Shown piece after piece: positions 19,754 to 28,278 of a stretch of 64,000 bases of DNA. Source of the DNA: Streptomyces sp. NRRL F-6492. Lineage in GTDB: Bacteria; Actinomycetota; Actinomycetes; Streptomycetales; Streptomycetaceae. Each line of letters opens with the position of its first letter. The stretch's first letter is position 1. The stretch spans positions 1 to 64,000 of the forward strand of contig NZ_LGEG01000001.1 of the NCBI RefSeq assembly GCF_001280125.1. The letters are read 5' to 3'. Made by a program: the position numbers and the translations under genes. A model generated the notes under the pieces. That model ran no database searches. It saw only the letters and a list, made by a program, of their open reading frames with translations, and was not told the origin of the DNA.

Positions 19754-20608
19754 GTGAACGTGCCGGCCAGTACAGCACCTCAAGTCCCGCCCCAGCACGA
19801 GGCGGGCAGCGGCCCGGAGACGCCGCGCCCGCGCCCCCAGAGCACCCGCGGCGCCGACACCCGCGCCCTCACCCAGGTCCTCTTCGGCCAGCTCAAGGGC
19901 CTCGAACCGGGCACTCCCGAGCACGACCGGGTGCGCGGGGCCCTCATCGAGGCCAACCTGCCGCTCGTCCGCTACGCGGCCGCCCGCTTCCGCTCCCGCA
20001 ACGAGCCGATGGAGGACGTCGTCCAGGTCGGCACCATCGGCCTGATCAACGCCATCGACCGCTTCGACCCGGACCGGGGCGTGCAGTTCCCGACGTTCGC
20101 GATGCCGACCGTCGTCGGCGAGATCAAACGCTACTTCCGGGACAACGTGCGGACCGTGCACGTGCCCCGCCGGCTGCACGAGCTGTGGGTCCAGGTCAAC
20201 GGCGCCACCGAGGACCTGACGACCGCTCACGGGCGCTCCCCCACCACCGCCGAGATCGCCGAGCGGCTGCGGATCGGGGAGGACGAGGTGCTCGCCTGCA
20301 TCGAGGCCGGGCGGTCGTACCACGCCACCTCCCTGGAGGCCGCGCAGGAGGGCGACGGGCTGCCGGGACTGCTCGACCGGCTCGGCTACGAGGACCCCGC
20401 CCTCGCCGGGGTCGAGCACCGGGACCTGGTCCGGCACCTCCTCGTGCAACTGCCCGAACGGGAACAGCGGATCCTGATGCTGCGCTACTACAGCAACTTG
20501 ACCCAGTCTCAGATCAGCCAGGAACTCGGCGTCTCCCAGATGCACGTGTCAAGACTCCTCGCGCGAAGCTTCGCACGATTGAGATCCGCAAACAGGATCG
20601 AAGCGTAA
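19754..20608 (+). CDS. sigF: RNA polymerase sigma factor, SigB/F/G subfamily (SigF-like)
   Basis: 284 residues. Region 2 ([56 protein letters not shown]), region 3 ([18 protein letters not shown]) and region 4 ([20 protein letters not shown], then a helix-turn-helix [16 protein letters not shown]) are complete. Length and sequence fit Streptomyces SigF, the late sporulation sigma factor, and the adjacent SigN-like gene supports this. The GTG at 19754 has AAGGGG upstream. The long upstream region (19515-19753) probably holds developmental control sites, which I cannot identify. No anti-sigma gene is adjacent. Confidence 0.88.
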   Translation: MNVPASTAPQVPPQHEAGSGPETPRPRPQSTRGADTRALTQVLFGQLKGLEPGTPEHDRVRGALIEANLPLVRYAAARFRSRNEPMEDVVQVGTIGLINAIDRFDPDRGVQFPTFAMPTVVGEIKRYFRDNVRTVHVPRRLHELWVQVNGATEDLTTAHGRSPTTAEIAERLRIGEDEVLACIEAGRSYHATSLEAAQEGDGLPGLLDRLGYEDPALAGVEHRDLVRHLLVQLPEREQRILMLRYYSNLTQSQISQELGVSQMHVSRLLARSFARLRSANRIEA

Positions 20609-20749
20609 CCGGAACGGGTAGACCGGTTCGGAGGAGTTCCGCACCGCACCAAATGCCGTACACCCCTTGTTTCCTGCGGATATGCGCGGGCATTGTGTCG
20701 ACAAGTCACTACAGCGTGTTGCCGACATGTGACATTCTGCTGGAACCGC

Positions 20750-20775
20750 GTTTGCCGCAGCCCCGCCGCCGGTAT
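20750..20775 (+). promoter_or_regulatory. Candidate SigB-family promoter before the second sigma gene
   Basis: GTTT (20750-20753), 16-nt spacer, then CGGTAT (20770-20775), close to the Streptomyces SigB-type consensus GNNT-N14-16-GGGTAY. It lies about 70 bp before the ATG at 20843 and suggests transcription by SigB-family holoenzyme, possibly by the SigF-like neighbour or by itself. Confidence 0.5.
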
Positions 20776-20842
20776 TCAGGTGGTGGCTGCGTTCCTCAGA
20801 TGGTCGCGGCACCGCGACCGTCCGCGACCTCAAGGGGGTGGC

Positions 20843-21757
20843 ATGTCCACAGAACTGGACAGCTCCAAGGTGCTCACGCTCACGCCCGTTCCCGTCGTTC
20901 CCGTGCCCACGCAGACGACGGCGCCGACGGCGCCCGAGAGCGCGGAGCCCGCGCCGCCGCCGATGCCCGTCACGACCGGCGCCCTCGACACCCGGACCCT
21001 CTCCCGCTCCCTCTTCCTGCGGCTGCGCGCCCTGGACACGGAGGGCGCCGCCGCCGACAGCCCGGAGCGGACCTACGTCCGCGACACCCTCATCGAGCTC
21101 AACCTCCCCCTCGTCCGGTACGCGGCCGCCCGCTTCCGCTCCCGCAACGAGCCCATGGAGGACATCGTCCAGGTCGGCACCATCGGCCTGATCAAGGCGA
21201 TCGACCGCTTCGACTGCGAACGGGGCGTGGAGTTCCCGACGTTCGCGATGCCGACCGTCGTCGGCGAGATCAAGCGCTTCTTCCGCGACACCTCGTGGTC
21301 GGTGCGGGTCCCGCGCCGGCTCCAGGAGCTGCGCCTCGCCCTCACCAAGGCCAGCGACGAGCTCGCCCAGAAGCTCGACCGCTCCCCCACCGTCCCCGAA
21401 CTCGCCGCCGTGCTCGGGGTGTCGGAGGAGGACGTGGTCGACGGCCTCGCCGTCGGCAACGCGTACACCGCCTCCTCGCTCGACTCCCCCTCGCCCGAGG
21501 ACGACGGCGGCGAGGGCTCCCTCGCGGACCGCCTCGGCTACGAGGACACCGCCCTGGAAGGCGTCGAGTACCGCGAGTCGCTCAAGCCGCTGCTCGCCAA
21601 ACTCCCGCCCCGCGAGCGGCAGATCATCATGCTGCGCTTCTTCGCCAACATGACCCAGTCGCAGATCGGCGAGGAGGTCGGCATCTCCCAGATGCACGTC
21701 TCGCGCCTGCTCACCCGCACCCTGGCCCAGCTGCGGGACGGCCTCATCTCCGACTGA
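20843..21757 (+). CDS. RNA polymerase sigma factor, SigB/F/G subfamily (SigN-like)
   Basis: 304 residues with a Pro/Thr/Ala-rich 40-residue leader, then complete regions 2, 3 and 4 ([60 protein letters not shown]). Nearly identical to the upstream sigma factor in region 2 but divergent in region 3, so a paralogue rather than a recent duplicate. ATG at 20843 is preceded by AAGGGGGTGG. Position right after a SigF-like gene matches sigN of Streptomyces; the name is inference. A long hairpin terminates it at 21776. Confidence 0.88.
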   Translation: MSTELDSSKVLTLTPVPVVPVPTQTTAPTAPESAEPAPPPMPVTTGALDTRTLSRSLFLRLRALDTEGAAADSPERTYVRDTLIELNLPLVRYAAARFRSRNEPMEDIVQVGTIGLIKAIDRFDCERGVEFPTFAMPTVVGEIKRFFRDTSWSVRVPRRLQELRLALTKASDELAQKLDRSPTVPELAAVLGVSEEDVVDGLAVGNAYTASSLDSPSPEDDGGEGSLADRLGYEDTALEGVEYRESLKPLLAKLPPRERQIIMLRFFANMTQSQIGEEVGISQMHVSRLLTRTLAQLRDGLISD

Positions 21758-21775
21758 CCCCTTCGGACGGCCCTC

Positions 21776-21819
21776 GGCCGGCCCCCTCGGACGGCGGTAC
21801 GCCGACGAGGGGGCCGGCC
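21776..21819. terminator. Terminator after the SigN-like gene
   Basis: 14-bp stem GGCCGGCCCCCTCG / CGAGGGGGCCGGCC flanking a 16-nt loop. Confidence 0.8.
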
Positions 21820-21837
21820 GCTGTCCGGCGACGACCG

Positions 21838-22459
21838 GGAACCGCACCCCGGTCAGGCGCTCCGAGAGCTCCCACAGCCGGCGGCCCGTCTCCGGGCCGG
21901 TCGCCGCGCAGAGCCGGGGCAGCGTGCCGTGCTCCGGGCGCTGGGCGAGCAGCGGGTCGCCCAGATGCCCGAAGACCACCTTCGCCGGGCCGGACGCCTT
22001 GCCCTGGAGGCCCGTGGCGGTGTGGCCGGGGTGGGCGAGGACCCCCCGGACCGGGCTGCCGCTGCCGGTCGGACGCCGGTGCGGCTCCTGCCCGAAGACG
22101 GCGTCGGCGAACTTCGACCGCGCGTAGAAGGCCATGGGCGCGTAGCCGTGCCCGCCGTCCAGGTCGTCGAAGCCCGGGCCCTCCGGCGGTGGTCGACCGA
22201 ACTGACGGTGACCACCCGGGGTTCCCGCCCGGCCGCCAGCAGGTCGAGGAACAGCCCCGCGAGGGCGAAGTGGCCGAGGTGGTCGACGGCGAACCGGAGC
22301 TCGTGGCCCCGGGGGCTGAGCGTGCGGGGCGGGGCCGAGGCCGCTGCTGGCCCCGGTGACGACGGAGACCCGGCCGGTCCGGTCCGGAACGCGGTCGGCG
22401 GTCCAGAGCTGCTCCTCGGTCGGGCGACACACGTTGCCGCTCGTGTCACTAAGTGCCAA
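21838..22459 (-). pseudogene. Short-chain dehydrogenase/reductase, decayed
   Basis: Starting at TTG 22459, the sequence reads WTADRVPDRTGRVSVVTGAS then SGLG (the NAD-binding glycine motif). It then jumps to a different frame with FAVDHLGHFALAGLFLDLLA and VVTVSSVDHRR, and returns to the first frame with GFDDLDGGHGYAPMAFYARS then KFADAVFG and HPGHTATGLQGKA. The roughly 80 residues carrying the NNAG motif are missing. The tail LWELSERLTGVRF matches the family C-terminus, but no in-frame stop follows. The catalytic Tyr-Lys region is altered (YARSK). It is divergent from a TetR gene that probably regulated it. Confidence 0.85.
22444..22459. promoter_or_regulatory. Probable TetR operator in the tetR/SDR divergent promoter
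   Basis: TGTCACTAAGTGCCAA: a near-perfect inverted repeat (GNCACT-A-AGTGNC) of the kind bound by many Streptomyces TetR repressors. It overlaps the start of the SDR relic and lies 45 bp before the TetR start. Confidence 0.6.
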
Positions 22460-22504
22460 GCATGCGTCTCGATGTCACCGGAGGCACCGCGTTACCGTGC
22501 AGGG

Positions 22505-23134
22505 GTGAGCACCCGCCCCGGCAGTACCGAGACCGGCCCCTTCACCCTCGCCCAGCGCAAGCGTCAGCTCGTCGCGACCGAGCTCACCGAGGCGTCCCTC
22601 AAGCTGTTCGCCCTGAAGGGCTTCGACGCGGTCACGGTGGACGAGATCGCGTCCGCCTCCGGAGTCTCCAAGCGGACCTTCTTCCGGTACTTCGCGTCCA
22701 AGGAGGACGTGGTCGTCCAGTTCCTGGCGGGGATGGGCTCCGACATCCGCGCGGCGCTCGCCGCCCGGCCCGCGGCCGAGCGCCCTTCCGAGGCGCTGCT
22801 GCACGCCGTCTCCGTACCCCTGACCACCTGCGGGGACCACGCCGAACGCGCCCTGCCGGTGGTCCGGCTGATCCTGCGGACGCCCGCGCTGCTCGCCCGC
22901 TTCCTGGAGCACCAGGCGCGGTGGCGCGAAGAACTGACGGAGGAGCTGGCCGTGCGCCTGGGGCGCGACCCCGGGACCGACCTCTACCCCCGGCTCGCCG
23001 CGGGCATGGCGCTGACCGCCTTCGACGCCGTACTGCGCCGGTGGAGCGAGGGCGGGGGTGCCGAGGAGCCGGGCGCGCTGGTCGGGCGGGCCTTCGCGGT
23101 GCTCGCCCCGTCACTGGACTCCACGGGCGCGTGA
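22505..23134 (+). CDS. TetR/AcrR family regulator
   Basis: 209 residues from GTG 22505. The DNA-binding domain (RKRQLVATELTEASLKLFAL, then IASASGVSKRTFFRYFASKE) is canonical. The C-terminal domain resembles the acyl-CoA/fatty-acid-type regulators of Streptomyces with an LARFLEHQARWREEL segment. The Shine-Dalgarno sequence is weak, so a leaderless transcript is possible. The regulated SDR gene is broken, leaving this as a regulator without an intact neighbour target. Confidence 0.9.
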   Translation: MSTRPGSTETGPFTLAQRKRQLVATELTEASLKLFALKGFDAVTVDEIASASGVSKRTFFRYFASKEDVVVQFLAGMGSDIRAALAARPAAERPSEALLHAVSVPLTTCGDHAERALPVVRLILRTPALLARFLEHQARWREELTEELAVRLGRDPGTDLYPRLAAGMALTAFDAVLRRWSEGGGAEEPGALVGRAFAVLAPSLDSTGA

Positions 23135-23176
23135 GCCCGTAGGACCGCAGGGGCCGGGACACCCCGGAAAAGGGAA

Positions 23177-23210
23177 GTGGGCCGGTCCGCGTGGTGCGGA
23201 GCCGGCCCAC
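23177..23210. terminator. Terminator between tetR and the small membrane-protein gene
   Basis: Imperfect 14-bp stem GTGGGCCGG(T)CCGC / GCGG(A)GCCGGCCCAC, usable by both convergent genes. Confidence 0.8.
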
Positions 23211-23228
23211 CCTGGATGTGCGGAGCGG

Positions 23229-23456
23229 TCAGAAGATCGCGAGCCAGGCGACGGCCGCCAGGACGACGACGGCCGCGACCACGCCCGCGATCAGGCCGAC
23301 CCGGGGGCCCGAGGAGGCGGCGACGGCCTGCGGCTGCTGCCGCTGCGGGGCGCCCTCGTCGACGAAGGCGCGGAACATCTGGGTGTTTCCGGCGGGGTCG
23401 TAGGAGCCCTCGGGGCCCTGGCCCTGGCCGTACGGTGCTTGGGGGTTGTGTGCCAT
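23229..23456 (-). CDS. Small tail-anchored membrane protein
   Basis: 75 residues: a Gln/Gly/Pro-rich hydrophilic N-terminus (MAHNPQAPYGQGQGPEGSYD), a short helix (TQMFRAFVDEGAP) and a C-terminal membrane helix (VGLIAGVVAAVVVLAAVAWL). No signal peptide, so the helix probably anchors the protein with its N-terminus in the cytosol. Function unknown; this architecture is common in Streptomyces. Confidence 0.8.
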   Translation of the reverse strand: MAHNPQAPYGQGQGPEGSYDPAGNTQMFRAFVDEGAPQRQQPQAVAASSGPRVGLIAGVVAAVVVLAAVAWLAIF

Positions 23457-23584
23457 GGGCCAGGACCCTAGCGAAGTCGGCCGGGGGGCCCAAGCCCGGC
23501 ACCCCCGGCCCGGCGCGCGGAGCCGTCCGTGGCGACCACGGCGCTCCCTTTGCCGATTCTTTAGCGCCGTTTGACCGATTTAGT

Positions 23585-23626
23585 TTGCCTGGAGCAACCA
23601 TCCATCTCTATGGTTGCCCTAAGCAA
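23585..23626. promoter_or_regulatory. Paired MarR-type operators
   Basis: Two palindromes TTGCCTGGAGCAA (23585-23597) and TTGCCCTAAGCAA (23614-23626), which are themselves arranged as an inverted pair (GCAACCA...TGGTTGC), end 33 bp before the MarR ATG. The surrounding sequence is AT-rich and likely contains the promoter. Confidence 0.75.
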
Positions 23627-23658
23627 CAAGATATGTGGAGCACGCGGTGGAGTACGCG

Positions 23659-24102
23659 ATGGACAGAGGAAATCGGTACGAGAACCTCGCCCGCCAGGTG
23701 AGCGCCATCGGAGCGGTGAAGCGCGGACTCGCGCGGACCCTGCCCGCCGAGTGCCCCGGCGGATCCGCGATCGTCCTCGCACTGCTGAACCACCACGGGG
23801 ACATGCGGATGGGCCGCGTGTCCGAGCTGATGGCCGTCGACGTGTCGGTCAGCAGCCGTCACGTGGCCCACACGGTGGACCGCGGATGGGTCGAGCGCCT
23901 GCCCGACCCCGCCGACCGGCGCTCCCGCATCCTCCATCTGACCCCGGCGGGCGAGTCCATGCTCGCCGTCCTCGACCGACGGCTGACCGACATGCTCGCC
24001 CGCACCCTCGCGGAGTGGTCCGACGACGACGTCGAACTGCTCACCACCCTGCTCGCCCGCCTCCGCGATTCCTTCGGGGACTGCCGGGCCCACCACGCTT
24101 GA
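23659..24102 (+). CDS. MarR family transcriptional regulator
   Basis: 147 residues from ATG 23659, preceded by GGAG at 6 nt (an in-frame GTG at 23635 lacks a binding site). The winged helix comprises MGRVSELMAVDVSVSSRHVA, recognition helix HTVDRGWVERLPDPADRRS and wing SRILHLTPAGESML. The DRRSR wing is the MarR signature. It lies 15 bp before an MFS exporter on the same strand, with paired operators upstream, so it most likely represses its own operon and responds to an exporter substrate. Confidence 0.92.
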   Translation: MDRGNRYENLARQVSAIGAVKRGLARTLPAECPGGSAIVLALLNHHGDMRMGRVSELMAVDVSVSSRHVAHTVDRGWVERLPDPADRRSRILHLTPAGESMLAVLDRRLTDMLARTLAEWSDDDVELLTTLLARLRDSFGDCRAHHA

Positions 24103-24117
24103 GAACGAAGGAAGTCC

Positions 24118-25752
24118 ATGGCTAGCACCACACCAGAGACCGGTGTGCGCGGCGGGAGCGCCAAGGAGGGGGACCTCGCCTCCGGCGGCGCCCCGATGAC
24201 GCACAAGCAGATCATGGAGGCGCTCTCCGGGCTGCTGCTCGGCATGTTCGTCGCCATCCTGTCCTCGACGATCGTCTCCAACGCCCTGCCGCAGATCATC
24301 ACCGACCTGGGCGGCGGACAGTCCGCCTACACCTGGGTCGTGACCGCGGCCCTCCTGTCGATGACCGCGACCACCCCCCTCTGGGGCAAGCTCGCGGACC
24401 TCTTCTCCAAGAAGCTGCTCGTCCAGATAGCCCTGCTCATCTACGTCGCGGGCTCGGTCGTCGCCGGCCTCTCGCAGAGCACCGGCATGCTCATCGCCTG
24501 CCGCGTCGTCCAGGGCATCGGCGTCGGCGGTCTCACCGCCCTCTCCCAGATCATCCTGGCCGCGATGATCGCCCCGCGCGAGCGCGGCCGGTACAGCGGC
24601 TACCTGGGCGCGACCTTCGCCGTCGCCACCGTCGGCGGCCCGCTGCTCGGCGGCGTCATCACCGACACCGAGTGGCTCGGCTGGCGCTGGTGCTTCTACG
24701 TCGGCGTGCCCTTCGCGATCATCGCCCTGGTCGTCCTGCAGAAGACCCTGAAGCTCCCCGTCGTGAAGCGGCAGGTCAAGGTCGACTGGGCCGGCGCCCT
24801 CTTCATCAGCGCCGCCGTCTCCCTGCTCCTCATCTGGGTCACCTTCGCGGGCGACAAGTACGACTGGATGTCCTGGCAGACGGCCGTCATGGTCCTCGGC
24901 GCCGTCGTCCTCGGCGCGGTCTTCGTCCTGGTCGAGTCGAGGGCGAGCGAGCCGATCATCCCGCTCCGCCTCTTCCGCAACCGCACGATCACCCTCGCCT
25001 CGCTCGCCTCGCTCTTCGTGGGCGTCGCGATGTTCGCCGGCACGGTCTTCTTCAGCCAGTACTTCCAGCTGGCGCGCAACGAGTCGCCGACGATGTCCGG
25101 CGTCCTCACCATCCCGATGATCGCGGGCCTGTTCGTCTCCTCGACCGTCTCCGGTCTGGTCATCACCAAGACCGGCCGGTGGAAGGCGTGGCTGGTCAGC
25201 GGCGGCGCCCTGGCCGCCGGCGGCCTCGGCCTGCTCGGCACGATCCGCTACGACACGGAGTACTGGCACATCGCGCTCTTCATGGCGCTGCTCGGCCTCG
25301 GCCTCGGCATGATGATGCAGAACCTGGTGCTCTGCACCCAGAACCAGGTGGCCCCCGCCGACCTCGGCGCGGCCTCCTCCGTGGTCACCTTCTTCCGCTC
25401 CCTGGGCGGTGCGATCGGCGTCTCGGCGCTCGGCGCGGTCATGGCCCACCGGGTCACGGACTACGTCAAGGAGGGCCTGGCCGAGCTCGGCCCGAAGGCC
25501 GCGGCCGCCATGGGCCAGGGCGGCACGGGCGGCGGCATCCCCGACATGGACAAGCTGCCGACCCCGATCCGCACGGTCATGGAGGACGCGTACGGCCACG
25601 GCGTCGCGGACGTCTTCCTCTACTCGGCGCCGTTCGCGCTGCTCGCCTTCGTGGTGACGCTGTTCATCAAGGAGGTCGCCCTCAAGAGCGGCCCGGTGAA
25701 GGCGGCGGAGAAGTCGGCCGCGGACGAGAAGGTCACGGCGGACGCCAGGTAG
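24118..25752 (+). CDS. MFS multidrug exporter, DHA2 (14-helix) family
   Basis: 544 residues. A 35-residue polar leader precedes TM1 (GLLLGMFVAILSSTIVSNAL), with the DHA2 motif D/E-rich loop and LWGKLADLFSKKLL in loop 2-3, motif C-like GPLLGGVITD in TM5, and about 14 membrane segments, ending in a Lys/Ala-rich tail. Predicted proton-coupled drug efflux in one transcription unit with the MarR repressor. Shine-Dalgarno GAAGGAAG. Confidence 0.93.
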   Translation: MASTTPETGVRGGSAKEGDLASGGAPMTHKQIMEALSGLLLGMFVAILSSTIVSNALPQIITDLGGGQSAYTWVVTAALLSMTATTPLWGKLADLFSKKLLVQIALLIYVAGSVVAGLSQSTGMLIACRVVQGIGVGGLTALSQIILAAMIAPRERGRYSGYLGATFAVATVGGPLLGGVITDTEWLGWRWCFYVGVPFAIIALVVLQKTLKLPVVKRQVKVDWAGALFISAAVSLLLIWVTFAGDKYDWMSWQTAVMVLGAVVLGAVFVLVESRASEPIIPLRLFRNRTITLASLASLFVGVAMFAGTVFFSQYFQLARNESPTMSGVLTIPMIAGLFVSSTVSGLVITKTGRWKAWLVSGGALAAGGLGLLGTIRYDTEYWHIALFMALLGLGLGMMMQNLVLCTQNQVAPADLGAASSVVTFFRSLGGAIGVSALGAVMAHRVTDYVKEGLAELGPKAAAAMGQGGTGGGIPDMDKLPTPIRTVMEDAYGHGVADVFLYSAPFALLAFVVTLFIKEVALKSGPVKAAEKSAADEKVTADAR

Positions 25753-25760
25753 GAAAAGCT

Positions 25761-25833
25761 CCCGGCCGCGCTTCGAGCGGAGGCGCGGCCGGGTCGGGTA
25801 CGGAGCGGCGGGCAGGGGACGGCCCGCCGCTCC
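25761..25833. terminator. Double hairpin terminator between convergent MFS and TetR genes
   Basis: Hairpin 1: CCCGGCCGCGC / GCGCGGCCGGG (25761-25793). Hairpin 2: GGAGCGGCGGGC / GCCCGCCGCTCC (25802-25833). Confidence 0.88.
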
Positions 25834-25842
25834 GTCGTGTCC

Positions 25843-26607
25843 CTACTCGCCCCGCGCCACCATCACCTCGATGCCGGCGACCAGGACGTCGAGGGCGTAC
25901 GCGAAGTCCCGGTCCCAGATCTCGCTGACGCTGCCGTGCGAGGCCCGCTCGTCGAGGAGCTCCGTCATCGGTCCGAGCGTCTCCTCGAACCGCGCGTCGT
26001 CGCGGAAGGCCCTGATCGACTTCCCGTAGAAGTCGTCCTGCGACATGTGGGCCTCCGCCGCCCGCCGCTGGAACTGCGACTCGATCGTCCCGTAGCCGTA
26101 CACGAACTGGAAGACCGCCGACATCGCGCTCGGCCGGCGGCGCATCGGCAGTCCGGTGTCCCGGATCGCCTCGTGGATCCCGGCGCCGACGGCGACCGCG
26201 TTCGGCCCGATGTTCAGGTACTTCCCGGCACACGGCGACATCCACGGGTGGCGGACCAGCATCCTCCGGTACTCCAGGGCGAGGGTCCTGAGCCGGTCGC
26301 GCCAGTCGCCGGCGGCGGCGACCGCGGCGAGGTCGACCTCCGCGTAGACGGAGTCGACGGCGTACTCGATGATGTCGTCCTTGGTGTCCACGTACCAGTA
26401 GAGGGACATGGCGGTGACGCCGAGTTCGGTCGCGAGCTTGCGCATCGAGAGGCCGGACAGGCCCTCCTCGTCCAGCATCCGGATCGCGGCGGTGACGATC
26501 CGGTCCCGGTCGAGCCCGGCCGGACCGCTGCCGCGGCGGGGGGCCCGGTCCTCCAGCCAGACGCTGGAACGCGCCGGGTCCTTGGCCCTGTCGGCTGCCT
26601 TGACCAT
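25843..26607 (-). CDS. TetR family regulator with tetracycline-repressor-type C-terminal domain
   Basis: 254 residues. The DNA-binding domain lies at about 33-80 (LDRDRIVTAAIRMLDEEGLS, then KLATELGVTAMSLYWYVDTK, the LYWYV/K form typical of TetR_C members). The C-terminal domain (LRTLALEYRRMLVRHPWMSP) fits the TetR_C class. It is 35 bp downstream of the MFS gene with its own GGAGG, so probably the second gene of the exporter operon, repressing it through the inverted repeat at 28182. Confidence 0.9.
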   Translation of the reverse strand: MVKAADRAKDPARSSVWLEDRAPRRGSGPAGLDRDRIVTAAIRMLDEEGLSGLSMRKLATELGVTAMSLYWYVDTKDDIIEYAVDSVYAEVDLAAVAAAGDWRDRLRTLALEYRRMLVRHPWMSPCAGKYLNIGPNAVAVGAGIHEAIRDTGLPMRRRPSAMSAVFQFVYGYGTIESQFQRRAAEAHMSQDDFYGKSIRAFRDDARFEETLGPMTELLDERASHGSVSEIWDRDFAYALDVLVAGIEVMVARGE

Positions 26608-26642
26608 CGCGTTCCTCCGTCTGTCAGCGGTCCGTGACCATG

Positions 26643-28172
26643 CTAGGCAGCCACCGCCGGATTCGGGGCCGCCGCCCTCTCCGCACGTTCGGCCCGCGCC
26701 AGCAGGACCGCGGCGAGCAGGCCGCCCGCGAAGACGGCGACCGCGCCGACCAGTTGGCTGGTCTGGAGGCCGGAGGCGAAGGCGTCGGAAATCTGCGTCC
26801 GCTCGGCGTCGCTCCCGGCCGCCGCGAGGGCGGCGGGCAACGAGGTCGCGGTGACGGTGACGAGGGCGGCGAAGCGCGCGTTGAGCACGGCTCCGAGGAC
26901 GGCGACGCCCAGGCCGTTGCCGAACTCGGCGAGGGTGCCGTTGACGCCCGCGCCCACCCCGGCCTTCTCCGGCGGGATGGCGCTCATGATGGCGTTGGCC
27001 ATGGCCGGGTTGGAGACCGCGAGGCCGACGCCCATCAGGACCAGGCCCAGGAGCATCCCCCAGTAGCTGCTGTGCGCACCGCCGCCGATCAGGGCGATCG
27101 AGGCGAGACCGGCCGCGACGAGGGTCATGCCGGCGGCCACGGTGGGCGCGGTGCCGAGCTTCGTCACGATCCGCGGGCCGACGCCGGTGAGGTTGAGCGC
27201 GACCACGGTCAGCGCGAGCGGCGCCATCCGCAGACCGGCCTCCAGCGGCTCGTAGCCGAGGACGAACTGCAGGTGCTGGGTGAGCAGGAAGAGCGAGCCG
27301 CCCAGGCCGAACATGACCAGGATCGCGCCCGCGACGGCGCCGACGAACTTCTGGTCGCGGAAGAAGTGCATGTCGAGCATCGGGTGCGGGACGCGCAGCT
27401 CCCAGAGCGCGAAGGCGGTGAGGACCACGGCGCCGAGGGCCGCCGGGACCAGCACCTCGGCGGAGGTCCAGCCGTGCTCGGGGCCGGTGATGATGGCGTA
27501 GACGGCGGCGGTCATGCCGACGGTGGAGAGCAGCGCGCCGACCAGGTCGGGCCGCTCGCCCTGGGGGTTCTTGGACTCGGGGACCAGCTTGACCACGGCG
27601 ACCAGGCCGACGAGCGCGACGGGGATGTTGATCAGGAAGATCATGCCCCACCAGAAGTGGTCGAGGAGGACGCCGCCGATCAGCGGTCCGGCGGCGAAGC
27701 CGAGCGAACCGACCGTGGCCCACAGCGCGATGGCCTTGACCCGCTCGGAGTCGTCGAAGATCTGCATGACGACGGCGAGGGTGGTGGTCATGAGCAGCGC
27801 GCCGCCGACGCCCATGCCCGCGCGGGCGGCGATCAGCTGGGCGGTGGAGTCCGCGAGCCCGGCGGCGAGCGAGCCGAGGCCGAAGAGCGCGAGTCCGGCG
27901 GCGAGGAGCTTCTTGCGGCCGTAGCGGTCGGCGGCGTTGCCCGCGGTCAGGAGCAGACCGGACTGGACGAGCGAGTACGCGTTGATCATCCACTGGATGT
28001 CGGCGGTGGAGGCGTGGAGTTCCGAGGTCAGCGAGGGGATGGCGACGCCGAGCACGGTGTTGTCGAGCAGCACGGTGAGCTGGGCCAGGCAGATGACGCC
28101 GAGGATCAGCCAGCGCTGCGGGTGGCCGCCGGTGGTGGCGGGCGGTTCGTTCGCGGCGGTCGTCGCCGTCAT
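26643..28172 (-). CDS. MFS multidrug exporter, DHA2 family
   Basis: 509 residues, about 14 membrane helices. TM1 contains LAQLTVLLDNTVLGVAIP (motif D1 of DHA2 exporters), loop 2-3 has GNAADRYGRKKLL (motif A), and TM5 has GPLIGGVLLD (motif C, antiporter). First gene of a two-gene unit with a TetR regulator. ATG preceded by AGGAG at 6 nt. The drug is unknown. Confidence 0.93.
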   Translation of the reverse strand: MTATTAANEPPATTGGHPQRWLILGVICLAQLTVLLDNTVLGVAIPSLTSELHASTADIQWMINAYSLVQSGLLLTAGNAADRYGRKKLLAAGLALFGLGSLAAGLADSTAQLIAARAGMGVGGALLMTTTLAVVMQIFDDSERVKAIALWATVGSLGFAAGPLIGGVLLDHFWWGMIFLINIPVALVGLVAVVKLVPESKNPQGERPDLVGALLSTVGMTAAVYAIITGPEHGWTSAEVLVPAALGAVVLTAFALWELRVPHPMLDMHFFRDQKFVGAVAGAILVMFGLGGSLFLLTQHLQFVLGYEPLEAGLRMAPLALTVVALNLTGVGPRIVTKLGTAPTVAAGMTLVAAGLASIALIGGGAHSSYWGMLLGLVLMGVGLAVSNPAMANAIMSAIPPEKAGVGAGVNGTLAEFGNGLGVAVLGAVLNARFAALVTVTATSLPAALAAAGSDAERTQISDAFASGLQTSQLVGAVAVFAGGLLAAVLLARAERAERAAAPNPAVAA

Positions 28173-28181
28173 GGCAGGACT

Positions 28182-28224
28182 CCTTGTACGGTGTACGGGA
28201 CCAGGTGTCGTACACCGTACAAGG
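28182..28224. promoter_or_regulatory. TetR operator of the MFS-TetR operon
   Basis: 16-bp inverted repeat CCTTGTACGGTGTACG / CGTACACCGTACAAGG separated by 11 bp, each arm itself containing GTAC-N3-GTAC. It begins 9 bp upstream of the MFS ATG, so bound repressor would cover the promoter and leader. Confidence 0.8.
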
Positions 28225-28278
28225 ACTCTCTTACGCTGTATAGCGATTATGTCCGGGGGGCCTGTTCGCGGCCTCCGG

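Noticed and set aside
20185..22359. Second long + frame overlapping both sigma factor genes
   Set aside because: Out-of-frame shadow of the sigma genes, rich in Arg/Pro with no domain.
20549..22459. 636-codon minus-strand frame opposite the SigN-like gene
   Set aside because: Only its first part matches the decayed SDR; the rest is antisense to a clear sigma factor gene.
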